Positions 7,990 to 16,770 of a stretch of 40,480 bases of DNA are shown one piece after another. Position 1 is the stretch's first letter. Each line of letters begins with the position of its first letter. This stretch comes from Candidatus Methanoplasma porotermitis (GTDB taxonomy: Archaea; Thermoplasmatota; Thermoplasmata; Methanomassiliicoccales; Methanomethylophilaceae), in contig JAITOF010000029.1 in NCBI GenBank assembly GCA_031290095.1, positions 1 to 40,480 on the forward strand, read 5' to 3'. Both the position numbers and the translations under genes were made by a program. Under the pieces are notes generated by a model. That model searched no databases, was not told the DNA's origin, and saw nothing but the letters and a program-made list of their open reading frames with translations.

Positions 7990-9578
7990 AGCGGTGCCCC
8001 TGCCCCGTATGCTTCGGCCGCAGCCTTGGTGGCAAGAACCCTATCCCTGTTGCAAAAGGCTTCTTTCAGATCGTTCCTCACGCTTTCGTCCATATCGGAT
8101 TGGAACGGCACGCGGAGCATGCGAAGGTACTGTGCTTGGAACCTCATGGTCCTTCCACGCATTTTCACGCCGACGGCATCCAGCACGGATTCTGTTTGCT
8201 CCGACATGAGGATGCCGCCGAGCACCTCGAGGTCCCATGTGTCGGAAGTCATCCAATAAAGATTGTGATCGGGATAATAGCTTCCGTTGTCCAGAACGGG
8301 CTCGGACCGGAGGGCCATGTCAGAGAACAACAGTTTTTTCGAGGCCCTGAGCCACGGTTTGACTTTGTCGATGGTCCTGTACCAGCATTGAGAATTCTTT
8401 CTGGCTACATGTCTGTCCTCAAGACGGCCTCGGTTGGACTCAAAGTATGACCTCAACATAGGATACAGGTCGAGATCGACAAGGGTCCCGTCGCGGTCCC
8501 AAGGATTCACCAGCCAGTGGGATGGCGTTTTTGGAGGGACGTTGTGCTTGATGTCGCTATTGCACAATAGAGGGACCATTATGTCGGATTCCACAAGGTC
8601 CCCGTCATCGGTGATGAAAACCTCGTCTTCTCCAGTGGCAACACCGATCCCCATGTTCACTCCACTTTCTTCGAGCACGGGGAATCCTTCAGTCTTACGC
8701 ATCCAGTCAAGTACGCTCCTGTTGGCCAACGTCCAAGGGGAGCCGTCCTTCTTGAATGAAGGTATCACGACAGTTGTGAAATTGCCGTTTGTATTTATTG
8801 TGGATCCGAGGGCGGATTCGCGAAGCGCGGCCACGTCACTAGGAGAAAACTGTTTTGAGCAGTCCACGTACTTAGTCTCTGAAGACCCGTTTACAAGGAT
8901 GATGGCAGGATATGCGCCCACTTTGTTTTCAAAAGCGTCTGTTTCATGCATTTTGCATATGAGGTCCATATGATGGTTCTCGACGATGAATTTGCGTAAC
9001 TTTTTGCCATACGAGTTTTGCATCCACCGGTCTGCACAGATATAGCACAGCCTCCCGTCGGATGACAACGACTTTAGTCCCGCTTCTATGAAACCCACAA
9101 AAAGGTCGGTGCCAAACGTCAAAGTCTCAAAAGCGTCGATATATCTTCTGCGTAACTCACGAGGAATATTGGACGACCTCACATAAGGTGGATTGCCTAT
9201 GACCAAACCGTATCCTCTTGTATTTGCAAGAAGAAAGTCCGACTGGCGGACCCATTCCCCTACAGCAACCCCCGCGTCGCGGGAGCCCCATCCGTGCGAT
9301 TCGAGCACCTCTGACACAAGGATCCTGCTTTTTGCAACACTGTCTCCGTCGATATCGAAGGCAGTAATCGACTTCAGGAGGTCGCATGGAGGACGGTCAA
9401 ACCTCTGTGCAGACTCGCACAGCCTCTCCGTGATTCGCGAAAGAAAAGCTCCGCAACCGCAGGACGGTTCAAGCAGTCTGACGGAACCCAAGTCTTTATC
9501 GGAAGTGTACCCGCTGACGTCCAACATTAAGTCGACTATCCATGGCTTGGTGAAAACATCTCCCTTTGTTCGGTCCAC
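7986..9578 (-). CDS. Adenine-N6 DNA methyltransferase, M.XhoI/M.PaeR7I type
   Basis: This 530-residue gamma-class N6-adenine methyltransferase has motif I at 36-46 (LEPSCGCGAFL, binding S-adenosylmethionine) and motif IV NPPYVR at 129-134. A long C-terminal target-recognition region follows. Length and partner suggest it protects CTCGAG, a site that does occur in the window (for example 3297, 8226, 16760, 26490). The start is GTG, with GGGAG about 9-10 nt upstream. Methylase first, endonuclease second with a 4-nt overlap is a normal restriction-modification arrangement. The specificity is inferred from the paired endonuclease. Confidence 0.88.
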   Translation of the reverse strand: MDRTKGDVFTKPWIVDLMLDVSGYTSDKDLGSVRLLEPSCGCGAFLSRITERLCESAQRFDRPPCDLLKSITAFDIDGDSVAKSRILVSEVLESHGWGSRDAGVAVGEWVRQSDFLLANTRGYGLVIGNPPYVRSSNIPRELRRRYIDAFETLTFGTDLFVGFIEAGLKSLSSDGRLCYICADRWMQNSYGKKLRKFIVENHHMDLICKMHETDAFENKVGAYPAIILVNGSSETKYVDCSKQFSPSDVAALRESALGSTINTNGNFTTVVIPSFKKDGSPWTLANRSVLDWMRKTEGFPVLEESGVNMGIGVATGEDEVFITDDGDLVESDIMVPLLCNSDIKHNVPPKTPSHWLVNPWDRDGTLVDLDLYPMLRSYFESNRGRLEDRHVARKNSQCWYRTIDKVKPWLRASKKLLFSDMALRSEPVLDNGSYYPDHNLYWMTSDTWDLEVLGGILMSEQTESVLDAVGVKMRGRTMRFQAQYLRMLRVPFQSDMDESVRNDLKEAFCNRDRVLATKAAAEAYGAGAPL

Positions 9579-9695
9579 CGTATTTGTCTCCCGAAGGACA
9601 TGTCTGAATGAGTTGTTAAGCCTTGTCTCGACAGGTTCGGCCCCTTGTCGCTTTGTGCGGATTTTTGAAAGAAAGATCTCCCCCTCGGAGGGTCC

Positions 9696-9730
9696 AAAAA
9701 ATTATCGACGGCGGGTCCCGGCCCGCCGTC
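9696..9730 (-). terminator. Intrinsic terminator after ileS
   Basis: A perfect 9-bp GC-rich stem (9707-9715 with 9722-9730, GACGGCGGG/CCCGCCGTC) with a 6-nt loop is followed on the minus strand by GATAATTTTTT. It starts a few bases after the ileS stop and is a textbook hairpin plus U-run. Confidence 0.85.
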
Positions 9731-9734
9731 TTGC

Positions 9735-12677
9735 TCACTGCTCTGCGGCGCTTATGCCGATGGTGACGTCCTTGCCGGTCACGTCCCAAGTCTTCACTTC
9801 GTCTCCGCCGGGGCTGTCCGTGAAAACCAGTTTCTTGGCTCTGACCTCGCCGGATATGTGGTCCTTCCAATCGTCGAACAGCCTGACGAGGCGTGGCTCG
9901 GCGCTTACGTCGCAGTTGACGTACTGCTCCACGTTGAGCTTCATGTCCTTCCTCATCTGCTGTATCCTGCGAATCAGCTCCCTGGCGTAGCCTTCAGCCT
10001 CGATCTCGGGAGTGACGTCGAAGTCTATAGCCAACGTCCCTTCGCTGAAGGGCGCGGTCTCTCCCGGGCCGTCGCCGTAGACGATGCTCTTGATGTTGCC
10101 CTGCTGGGCGAGCACGCCGTCAAAGACCCTGACGGAATCGTTCACGCTGGCGTCGTTGCCGCGGACGGAGACCTGCTTCAGAGGCCATCTGAGCTTGCTG
10201 CCCATCTTCGCCCTTTCGGACGCAACGATCTCGATTATGTTCTGAATCAGGAGCATGCTGTGCTCCAGCCCTTCGTCTATTAGTGACTCGTCGCAGACGA
10301 CCCAGTCTTCCATGTGTACCGAAAGCTTCGTTCCGCCCATGTGCCGGTACACCTCCTCGGATATGTGTGGAGCTATAGGCGCGAGAACAAGTGCGGCAGT
10401 CATGACTGCATAGTGGAGGGTGAAGTACGAGGCGACCTTGTCGCCCGCCGAGCCGGCATCGTCCGCCCAGCTCCTGTCCCTTACAAGGCGGACGTACCAT
10501 CTGGAGAGGTCCTCCATTATGTAATCCTCTGTTGCACGGGCGACCTTGTGCAGCTCCCTCGCCTCCAGCCCGTCTGTCACAGACTTTTTGAGCTTCTCGG
10601 TACGGGACAGCATCCATCTGTCCTCGTCCCTGAGGTGCCCGCGCACCGATTCGACCGTATGCGCGCCCGGGTCGTACCTGTCGATGCTCATGTACGTGGA
10701 TGCGAAGTTCACGACGTTCCAATAGGTGTTGAGCACCTTCCTTGCGTTCTTGGGGCCGTCCTTCTGAAACGCAGTGTCGTCCCAAGGGGCGTTTGCCTTC
10801 ACCATGTAGAACCTGAGCGAGTCCGCCCCCAGATCGTTGATGATCTCCAAAGGCTCGATGACGTTGCCGAGGGACTTCGACATCTTCTGTCCTTTTGGGT
10901 CCAGAACCCATCCGTGCATCATCACCTCGTCGTACGGAGCATGTCCGAACGACACCGTCCCCGCGCCGAGCTGGGTGTAGAACCAGCCTCTGGTCTGGTC
11001 GTGCGCCTCGACGATGAAGCGCCCTTTGCCGCCCCAGGTCTCGAACTCGTCTTTCTTTGCGGGATAGCCCATCTGCGCCCAGGCGGCGACGCCGGAGTCG
11101 AACCAGACGTCCATCACGTCTTTCACCCTCCGCATGGTCTTTCCGCATTTGTCGCATTCGAACGTCACTCCGTCTATCCATGGGCGGTGGGGGTCCATCC
11201 CTTCCGTGTACCCTTTCCCGTCGCGGAGCTCTCCGTACTGTCCCACGACACGAACGTTGCCGCACTCGCACTCCCACACGGGGAGGGGGATGCCCCAATA
11301 CCTCTGACGGGTCACGCACCATTCTCTGGCGCCCTCTACCCAGTTCCTTTCTCTGGCGGCGCCTGCCCAGTCGGGCACCCATTTGACGCGGTCGATCTCA
11401 TCGAGCATCTTGTCCTTGACTTTTGGTATGTCGATGAACCACTGGCGCGTGTTCCTGTATATGATCGGGGACTTGCATCTCCAGCAGTGTCCGTACCTGT
11501 GCTTCATCTTGCCGGAATTGAGGATGACTCCCTTCTCGCCGAGGTATCTCACGATGTCGTCGTTGGCGGTCTTGACCTTCTTCCCTGTCATCATGGGGAA
11601 GTCGTCGTTGAACCTTCCCGCCTCTCCGACGGGACAGAACGGGATCAGCCCGTACCTCTTTCCAGTCTCATAGTCGTCGGGGCCGAACCCGGGCGCGGTG
11701 TGGACCAGGCCAGTGTTGTCGTCTTCGACGTAATCGGCGAGCACCACGCTGTAGGTGTTCCGGGTTCTTTTCAGGGCATCGGGGGAGATGTCGAACGGCG
11801 GGACGTATTTCAGGCCTTCGAGGTCTCTGCCGATGCATTTCTCGACGACTTGAAAGCTCTCGTAGCCGCCGGCGTTCATCACATGATCGATCCTAGTCTC
11901 CATGCAGACGACGGTCTCCTCGCCCTTGGACCCCGAGAGCTTGACTCTGACGTATGTCGATTCGGGGTGCGCGGCGACTGCCATGTTGGACGGAAGAGTC
12001 CAAGGGGTGGTGGTCCATATCACGAGCGACACGTCAGGCTCGCCTTCCAGCGGGAACCGGACCATGACAGAGGGGTCGGTCTCATCCCAATATTCGATTT
12101 CGGCCTCGGCGAGAGCGGTCTCGCATCTTGGGCACCAGGTGACGACCCTGTCGGCAGGGCCGAGGAGCCCCTTGGAGTACGCCATCTGGACTGTCCACCA
12201 TGCGGACTCGATGAAATCCGGGCGAAGCGTCTGATAGGGGTTGTCCCAATCCATCCACACTCCGAGCTGCTTGAACTGCTCGGTCATGCTTATGCGTAGC
12301 TCGTTGGCGAACTTCTTGCAGGTATCGACGAACTTGTCGATGCCGATCTCCTCTATCTCCTTCTTGGAGTGCACGCCGATCTTCTTCTCCACTTGGACCT
12401 CGATGGGCAGGCCGTGCATGTCGAATCCGGGCTGGTCGCGGACGTTGTACCCCTTCATCCTCCAATACCTGATCATGATGTCCTTGACGGTCTTGTTCAT
12501 CGCCGTCCCGAGGTGGATGGACCCTGTGGTGTAAGGGGGGCCGTCCAAGAAGTAGAACTTCTCCCCTTTGGACCTGAGCTCCTTGGTAGTCTCGTAAGCA
12601 TGCTCGGATCTCCAGAATTCCTGGATCTCCTTCTCTATCTTCGGCGCGTCGTAGTTCGCACGGACCTGCTTTATCAT
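9735..12677 (-). CDS. ileS: Isoleucyl-tRNA synthetase
   Basis: This class I synthetase attaches isoleucine to tRNA-Ile. The 980-residue product is of normal archaeal length. The HIGH signature is in GSIHLGTAMNK near residue 52; KMSKSLGN lies near residue 600. The editing domain and the C-terminal anticodon-binding region fill the rest. Zinc-type Cys pairs (WRCKSPI, CECGN, CDKCGKT) are visible in the middle. The ATG at 12677 begins MIKQVRANYD, a usual IleRS N terminus, about 60 nt after a TATA box. It is transcribed alone and ends at a strong terminator. Confidence 0.97.
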   Translation of the reverse strand: MIKQVRANYDAPKIEKEIQEFWRSEHAYETTKELRSKGEKFYFLDGPPYTTGSIHLGTAMNKTVKDIMIRYWRMKGYNVRDQPGFDMHGLPIEVQVEKKIGVHSKKEIEEIGIDKFVDTCKKFANELRISMTEQFKQLGVWMDWDNPYQTLRPDFIESAWWTVQMAYSKGLLGPADRVVTWCPRCETALAEAEIEYWDETDPSVMVRFPLEGEPDVSLVIWTTTPWTLPSNMAVAAHPESTYVRVKLSGSKGEETVVCMETRIDHVMNAGGYESFQVVEKCIGRDLEGLKYVPPFDISPDALKRTRNTYSVVLADYVEDDNTGLVHTAPGFGPDDYETGKRYGLIPFCPVGEAGRFNDDFPMMTGKKVKTANDDIVRYLGEKGVILNSGKMKHRYGHCWRCKSPIIYRNTRQWFIDIPKVKDKMLDEIDRVKWVPDWAGAARERNWVEGAREWCVTRQRYWGIPLPVWECECGNVRVVGQYGELRDGKGYTEGMDPHRPWIDGVTFECDKCGKTMRRVKDVMDVWFDSGVAAWAQMGYPAKKDEFETWGGKGRFIVEAHDQTRGWFYTQLGAGTVSFGHAPYDEVMMHGWVLDPKGQKMSKSLGNVIEPLEIINDLGADSLRFYMVKANAPWDDTAFQKDGPKNARKVLNTYWNVVNFASTYMSIDRYDPGAHTVESVRGHLRDEDRWMLSRTEKLKKSVTDGLEARELHKVARATEDYIMEDLSRWYVRLVRDRSWADDAGSAGDKVASYFTLHYAVMTAALVLAPIAPHISEEVYRHMGGTKLSVHMEDWVVCDESLIDEGLEHSMLLIQNIIEIVASERAKMGSKLRWPLKQVSVRGNDASVNDSVRVFDGVLAQQGNIKSIVYGDGPGETAPFSEGTLAIDFDVTPEIEAEGYARELIRRIQQMRKDMKLNVEQYVNCDVSAEPRLVRLFDDWKDHISGEVRAKKLVFTDSPGGDEVKTWDVTGKDVTIGISAAEQ

Positions 12678-12738
12678 CGCTAATCCTCTCGCGCCGGGTA
12701 AATCATGCCTGGCGGTGATGCGGGAATCTGTCGCTTTG

Positions 12739-12749
12739 TTATATAGTTA
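12739..12749 (-). promoter_or_regulatory. TATA box of ileS
   Basis: On the minus strand the sequence reads TTAACTATATAAC. It predicts transcription start near 12715 and a leader of about 38 nt before the ATG at 12677. Confidence 0.55.
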
Positions 12750-12819
12750 ATCCAGAACGCGTGCGCGTCGACCCCCCACGTCTCGTCGTCGGCATGTAAT
12801 CTGCGTACGACGGACGTTA

Positions 12820-14041
12820 TCACTCTTCCGTGAGCCAGTCGACGACGTTCTTGTGAATAATTCTGTCGGGCACGTTGCTCAGGAAGCCGTCCAAAGTCAA
12901 CATGGTCTTTTTGCGATGGTCTCTGATCCCGTTCAACGGACACACCTCCCTGTCGTATGTGCTGTCGCTGACGATGGACCTTGAAACCTGGCAGTATTCG
13001 ACGGCTCCGTCCCTGGTGGCGGCGAAATCCACTTCGGAATCCCCGAACTTCCCCACGGCGACTTCATAGCCGCGTCTCATCAGCTCAAGATACACTATGT
13101 TCTCGATCAGCCGGGGGTCGTCCTCTCTCGACGACATGCCCAAGACGGCGTTCCTCATGCCTGTATCTGCGACGTAATATTTCTCCAGGGCCTTCAACAG
13201 CTTCTTTCCCCTGATGTCGAACCTTTGCCTTGTGTATGACATAAGCGTCCGTCAAAGACTCTACACATCTTCTCACCGCACGGTCGTCCTCGCCCATGTT
13301 CACGGCGATGTTATGGATGCTCGTCGTGTTTCCCACATTGGAAAACAGGAATCTTGCGACGCCCTCTATCTTCGACATGTCCAAAGCGCCCATGTGGACC
13401 AGCACGTCTTTCACCACTACTGTGTTGAACACCCCGACAAGCGTCTCTTTGATGCCGCTTTCGGGGGCGTTCACGTTTATTATGGGCATCGACCCTTTGC
13501 GCACGTATTCGTTGAACAAATGCTCCTTCGAACGGGAGCCGCCGCCAATCTCTACGAATTCCTCGAAAGAGAAGGGGAGCATCGCAATCTGGACGCAACG
13601 TCCCGACAGATGCGTGGACAGCTCTGTCGAGAGAAGGCGACCGTTGGATCCCGTGATGTATATGTCGGCATCGAAATCCACCATGAACGCGTTCACGGCG
13701 CGTTCCCATCCGGGTATCCTCTGAATTTCGTCTATGAAGACGTACGTCCGGCCTTCGACACGCTTTTCTTCGACTTTGCCATACAGGAAGGAGTAGTCAT
13801 TGCCGTCGGATTCGAACGATTCCGCATCGAGGGCGATTATGTTTTCATCGGGAACTCCGGATTCTTTCGGGAGCCGCATGAACTGCGTCATGAGCGTCGA
13901 CTTTCCGCATCTTCTGATCCCGGTTACTATCTTGACCAGATGCTTGCGGTCCTTATCCCGCATGAGGCGAGAGAGATACCTTTTGCGGAGTACTTCTTTT
14001 ATGGAATGCGATATGAATCGTAATACAAAATATTTTTGCAT
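12820..14041 (-). pseudogene. DUF4143-type archaeal ATPase, frameshifted
   Basis: This is an AAA-family ATPase with a DUF4143 C terminus, a large archaeal and bacterial family of unclear role. The N-terminal frame (13085-14041) carries Walker A GIRRCGKST, Walker B YVFIDEIQ and the GSNGRLLS sensor region. The C-terminal frame (12820-13242) carries KKLLKALEKYYVADTGMRN and GDSEVDFAATRDG, the usual nuclease-like end. The two overlap near 13220, and removing one A from GCAAAGG on the minus strand joins them as ...VIHKA-RFDIRGKK... exactly as expected. It is therefore either a fresh pseudogene or a one-base sequence error. The first ATG sits within TATA-like sequence; no other start was found before RKRYLSRL, so the start is uncertain. 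Confidence 0.8.
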
Positions 14042-14103
14042 ATAATGTCAAAAAGTATGGATATCGAAAGCCGCAGGCGTCAGGGACGTCGCCACATCGG
14101 CGG

Positions 14104-15132
14104 TCAGAACCAAGAATCCAAGGACTTCTGCCTTCTCCGCGCGTCGGCCGCTTTTCTGGAGTCCTCGATCCTGTCCAAGGTGCCAGTTATCCGTTCCTCG
14201 GAAAAGTCGTATCCTTTCAGCATGTCTATGACGGCCTGCCTGTCCACCTTTCCAGGCTTCACGTCGTAGTCGTCGGTGTATTCGCCGTGCAGGAAGATGT
14301 CGCGCACCTCCTGATGCTCCGGGACCTCCTTCCCGAGATGTGCCAACGCATGCTCTATGTCGCCGTGGTCCCTTATCAGCTTCAGGCCTTTCTTCGGCCC
14401 TATCCCTGCGATTCCGGTGTTGAAGTCCGTTCCCATGAGGATGCAGGCATCGACCAGCTGCTCTCTGGTGACGTTGAGCGTGTCCAAGAACGCCTGGGAG
14501 CTTATGACCTCGGTGCAGACTTCCTTGTACTGGTCCTTTCCGGGAATCTTCCTCCTCCCGGTGACGGTCAGGTTCCTTACGAGCATCGGCGCGCCGAAGA
14601 GGATCGAGTCGAAGTCCTGCGACGCGGCGGCCCATACGTCGCCCTTCTTACACATGTACGCGGCCTGCGCCTCTCCGTCGGAGGGGGCATCTATCATCGG
14701 AAGGCCAAGATACCCTATTAGCTCCTTGGCGGACCCTCTGATCTCGGGAGTCATCTTCGACGTCTGCTGCGCCTTGGAGTACGCCCTCTTGACGTCTCCG
14801 GACTCAAGGGCCTCCTCCCACTCGGCAGTCGCCTTCTCCCTCCTCTCCTTGCGCCCGTCAAGCGTCGCCTTCTTCAGGGCGTGCGGCTTCCCGTCGAAGA
14901 CGAACGACGGCTCGATGCCCTGCCCGATGAGGTTTGTCGTGCGATAGAGTATCCCGGACAGATGCGAAGTGACCCTGCCGCGGCTGTCGCAAAGCGGGGA
15001 GCCGTCAGGCTGCCTGATGATCGAAAGGAACTGGTACAGGGTGTTGTACGCGTCGACGGCGACGCTCTTGCCGTTGAGGTCGGAAAGGTCGACGGTGTCG
15101 AACTCGGTGAGCCCTGAAAGATTGACCCCCAT
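14104..15132 (-). CDS. fen1: Flap endonuclease 1
   Basis: FEN-1 removes 5' flaps during Okazaki fragment maturation and base excision repair. The 342-residue length is normal. The N-terminal nuclease block has VAVDAYNTLYQFL and FVFDGKPHALKK. The internal block has DGEAQAAYMCKKG and ASQDFDSILFG, with the metal-binding acidic residues. The helix-hairpin motif is GTDFNTGIAGIGPKKG. The last residues, RRRQKSLDSWF, form a PCNA-interacting box (QxxLxxWF). Its start is 4 nt after the rpe stop, so the two share an operon. Confidence 0.97.
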   Translation of the reverse strand: MGVNLSGLTEFDTVDLSDLNGKSVAVDAYNTLYQFLSIIRQPDGSPLCDSRGRVTSHLSGILYRTTNLIGQGIEPSFVFDGKPHALKKATLDGRKERREKATAEWEEALESGDVKRAYSKAQQTSKMTPEIRGSAKELIGYLGLPMIDAPSDGEAQAAYMCKKGDVWAAASQDFDSILFGAPMLVRNLTVTGRRKIPGKDQYKEVCTEVISSQAFLDTLNVTREQLVDACILMGTDFNTGIAGIGPKKGLKLIRDHGDIEHALAHLGKEVPEHQEVRDIFLHGEYTDDYDVKPGKVDRQAVIDMLKGYDFSEERITGTLDRIEDSRKAADARRRQKSLDSWF

Positions 15133-15136
15133 GCAT

Positions 15137-15802
15137 TCACACCCCCGCGTCCGGGCCGAAGCTCTTCCACAGCGCTATCTCGGATGCCATGTCGCCCAGC
15201 CTGAAGAGCGAGCTGCCCGCCGCAAGGACGGTCGCGCCCGCGTCCACGCATCTTTTCCCTGTTTCGCGGTTTATGCCGCCGTCGACGGAGATTTCCAGCT
15301 TCGGGTTGTGGGCTTCGGCATACTCCCTCACGTATGCGATCTTCTTAAGCCCCGATTCTTGGAACGACTGTCCTCCGAACCCGGCCTGGACGGTCATTAT
15401 CAAAACGAGGTCAACCATGTCAAGATAACCGTCAAGGTCGGTCGCCGGGGCGGGCGGATTCAACGTTATCCCCGCTTTGAGGCCGAGGTCGCGTATCTTC
15501 ATCAGAGCGGCCCCCGTGTCGCCGCTGGCTTCGGTGTGTATTGTAAGCATGTCCGCGCCGGCTTTTGCGAACGCGTCCACATAGCGCGAAGGGTCCTCTA
15601 TCATGAGGTGGACGTCGAAAGGCATCTTGGTGACGTTGCGGATAGATCCGATCACGGAAGGGCCTATGGTTATGTTGGGGACGAACATCCCGTCCATGAC
15701 GTCCAAGTGCGCCCAGTCGGCGCCGGCCCTTTCGATGCGTTCGACCTCCGACCCCAACTTCGAGAAGTCAGCGGACAGGAGCGAGGGCGCGACTTTTGTC
15801 AT
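15137..15802 (-). CDS. rpe: Ribulose-phosphate 3-epimerase
   Basis: This TIM-barrel enzyme interconverts ribulose 5-phosphate and xylulose 5-phosphate. Family motifs are APSLLSADF at the N terminus, HLDVMDGMFVPNITIGP, DVHLMI, MTVQAGFGGQSF and ISVDGGINRET. The frame stays open 26 codons further upstream, but MTKVAPSLLSADF is the conserved start and a TATA box (TTTAAATT) lies about 25-30 nt before it, indicating a leaderless message. The product is 221 residues, the usual length. It is followed directly by fen1. Confidence 0.95.
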   Translation of the reverse strand: MTKVAPSLLSADFSKLGSEVERIERAGADWAHLDVMDGMFVPNITIGPSVIGSIRNVTKMPFDVHLMIEDPSRYVDAFAKAGADMLTIHTEASGDTGAALMKIRDLGLKAGITLNPPAPATDLDGYLDMVDLVLIMTVQAGFGGQSFQESGLKKIAYVREYAEAHNPKLEISVDGGINRETGKRCVDAGATVLAAGSSLFRLGDMASEIALWKSFGPDAGV

Positions 15803-15826
15803 ATGTGCGTGTATGTGTTCATCCGA

Positions 15827-15834
15827 TTTAAATT
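15827..15834 (-). promoter_or_regulatory. TATA box of rpe-fen1
   Basis: AATTTAAA on the minus strand is centred about 28 nt upstream of the rpe ATG at 15802. This supports the shorter rpe start and a leaderless transcript. Confidence 0.5.
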
Positions 15835-15913
15835 TTGGATATGAAACCAGGCCGGTCGCATGCAATTCGAAGCTCGTCACGCGCCTCCCCCGGCTCTTGT
15901 CTTGCGACGTCGC

Positions 15914-16141
15914 TCATTTTTCAACATCCGCGTGACACTCGAACACCTCGCCCACATCCACTCCGAACGCGTTCGCTATCTTGAACGCGAGCTCCAGCGA
16001 CGGCGTGTACTTTCCAGCTTCCAAGGCAATGATGGTCTGTCTGGAGGCGTTCACCCTCTCCGCGAGGTCCAGCTGCGTCATCTCGTTCTTCAAGAATCGA
16101 AGCTTCCGGATGTTGTTCGTGATGATCAGCTTGTCAGTCAT
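15914..16141 (-). CDS. XRE-family HTH regulator
   Basis: This 75-residue DNA-binding protein contains a single helix-turn-helix of the XRE/Cro type: [20 protein letters not shown], then [18 protein letters not shown] and the end GVDVGEVFE. It resembles short regulators (YozG-like) encoded with a small multi-helix membrane protein. Its start lies 8 nt inside the upstream membrane-protein gene, so it is translationally coupled. It probably represses its own operon through the three 21-bp-spaced sites at 16640-16690; this is inferred. Confidence 0.92.
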   Translation of the reverse strand: MTDKLIITNNIRKLRFLKNEMTQLDLAERVNASRQTIIALEAGKYTPSLELAFKIANAFGVDVGEVFECHADVEK

Positions 16142-16631
16142 GACGGACTCCCCCCGTGTACATGCGGCAGGCGAAGAGGCCTTCCGCGATCATCCCCATG
16201 AAGAGCGACACGAACATGATGTTCAAAGCCAATATCGGCGAATTCCCGTATGCTAGCACGGCCAACGTCAAGACGATTCCGATGCCGGCACAGGCGTATC
16301 CGACCCGCATGGATTTCAGATCGATGAGCTTTCCCATCTCGTCCTCGACTAACGAGGCCGACACCATTCTGCACACTTCCTCGTCATCGGATCCCTGGCT
16401 CTTCACTGCAATCCTGACGGAGAATGCGATGTGATAGACCACGTTCACTGCAATCATCACGACTATCGCCATCCCCATGAAGGCGAGCATGAACTCCGCC
16501 CAGGATCCCAGGCTTTCGAAAGTTTCCGGCTGAGGCACGTCCTTTCCTATGGCATACAATATGTATGCTGCAAGCATGACTGCGCCTGATGCTGTGTTCA
16601 CCGCTTTGACTCCCATAGACATAGTATTCAC
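16134..16631 (-). CDS. Four-helix membrane protein paired with the XRE regulator
   Basis: This 165-residue protein has four predicted membrane helices, at about residues 10-30, 45-70, 107-127 and 133-155. Between the second and third is a charged cytosolic loop ([23 protein letters not shown]). The architecture resembles the DUF2178 and DUF3796 types of small membrane proteins encoded beside XRE regulators. A sensing or anti-regulator role has been proposed for such pairs in general; nothing specific can be read here. It is the first gene of the two-gene operon and starts 9 nt after the last of the three repeats. Confidence 0.78.
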   Translation of the reverse strand: MNTMSMGVKAVNTASGAVMLAAYILYAIGKDVPQPETFESLGSWAEFMLAFMGMAIVVMIAVNVVYHIAFSVRIAVKSQGSDDEEVCRMVSASLVEDEMGKLIDLKSMRVGYACAGIGIVLTLAVLAYGNSPILALNIMFVSLFMGMIAEGLFACRMYTGGVRHD

Positions 16632-16639
16632 ATCCCATC

Positions 16640-16690
16640 ACATAATGTCGTTTTTAACAGACATAATGTAATGTGTAGTTTACATAATGT
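16640..16690 (-). promoter_or_regulatory. Three 9-bp operators spaced exactly 21 bp, over the promoter of the XRE operon
   Basis: ACATAATGT occurs at 16640-16648, 16661-16669 and 16682-16690, so the starts are exactly 21 bp apart. Each is a near-palindrome; the third extends to TTTACATAATGTAAA, a perfect 15-bp inverted repeat with one central base. The likely TATA box on the minus strand (TTAAATACT at about 16695-16703) adjoins the third copy, so the sites cover the transcription start and leader. Two helical turns of spacing place bound dimers on one face of the DNA. They are most likely autoregulatory operators. Confidence 0.75.
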
Positions 16691-16770
16691 AAATAGTATT
16701 TAACTTTATTGCACGTTCGCCGAACGACAGTTGCAAGAGTGATGTCACCTGCAGGAAGCCTCGAGCGCAG

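Noticed and set aside
15830-15845. TTGGAT half-site near the rpe promoter
   Set aside because: No matching right arm at the proper distance, and the gene is unrelated to corrins.
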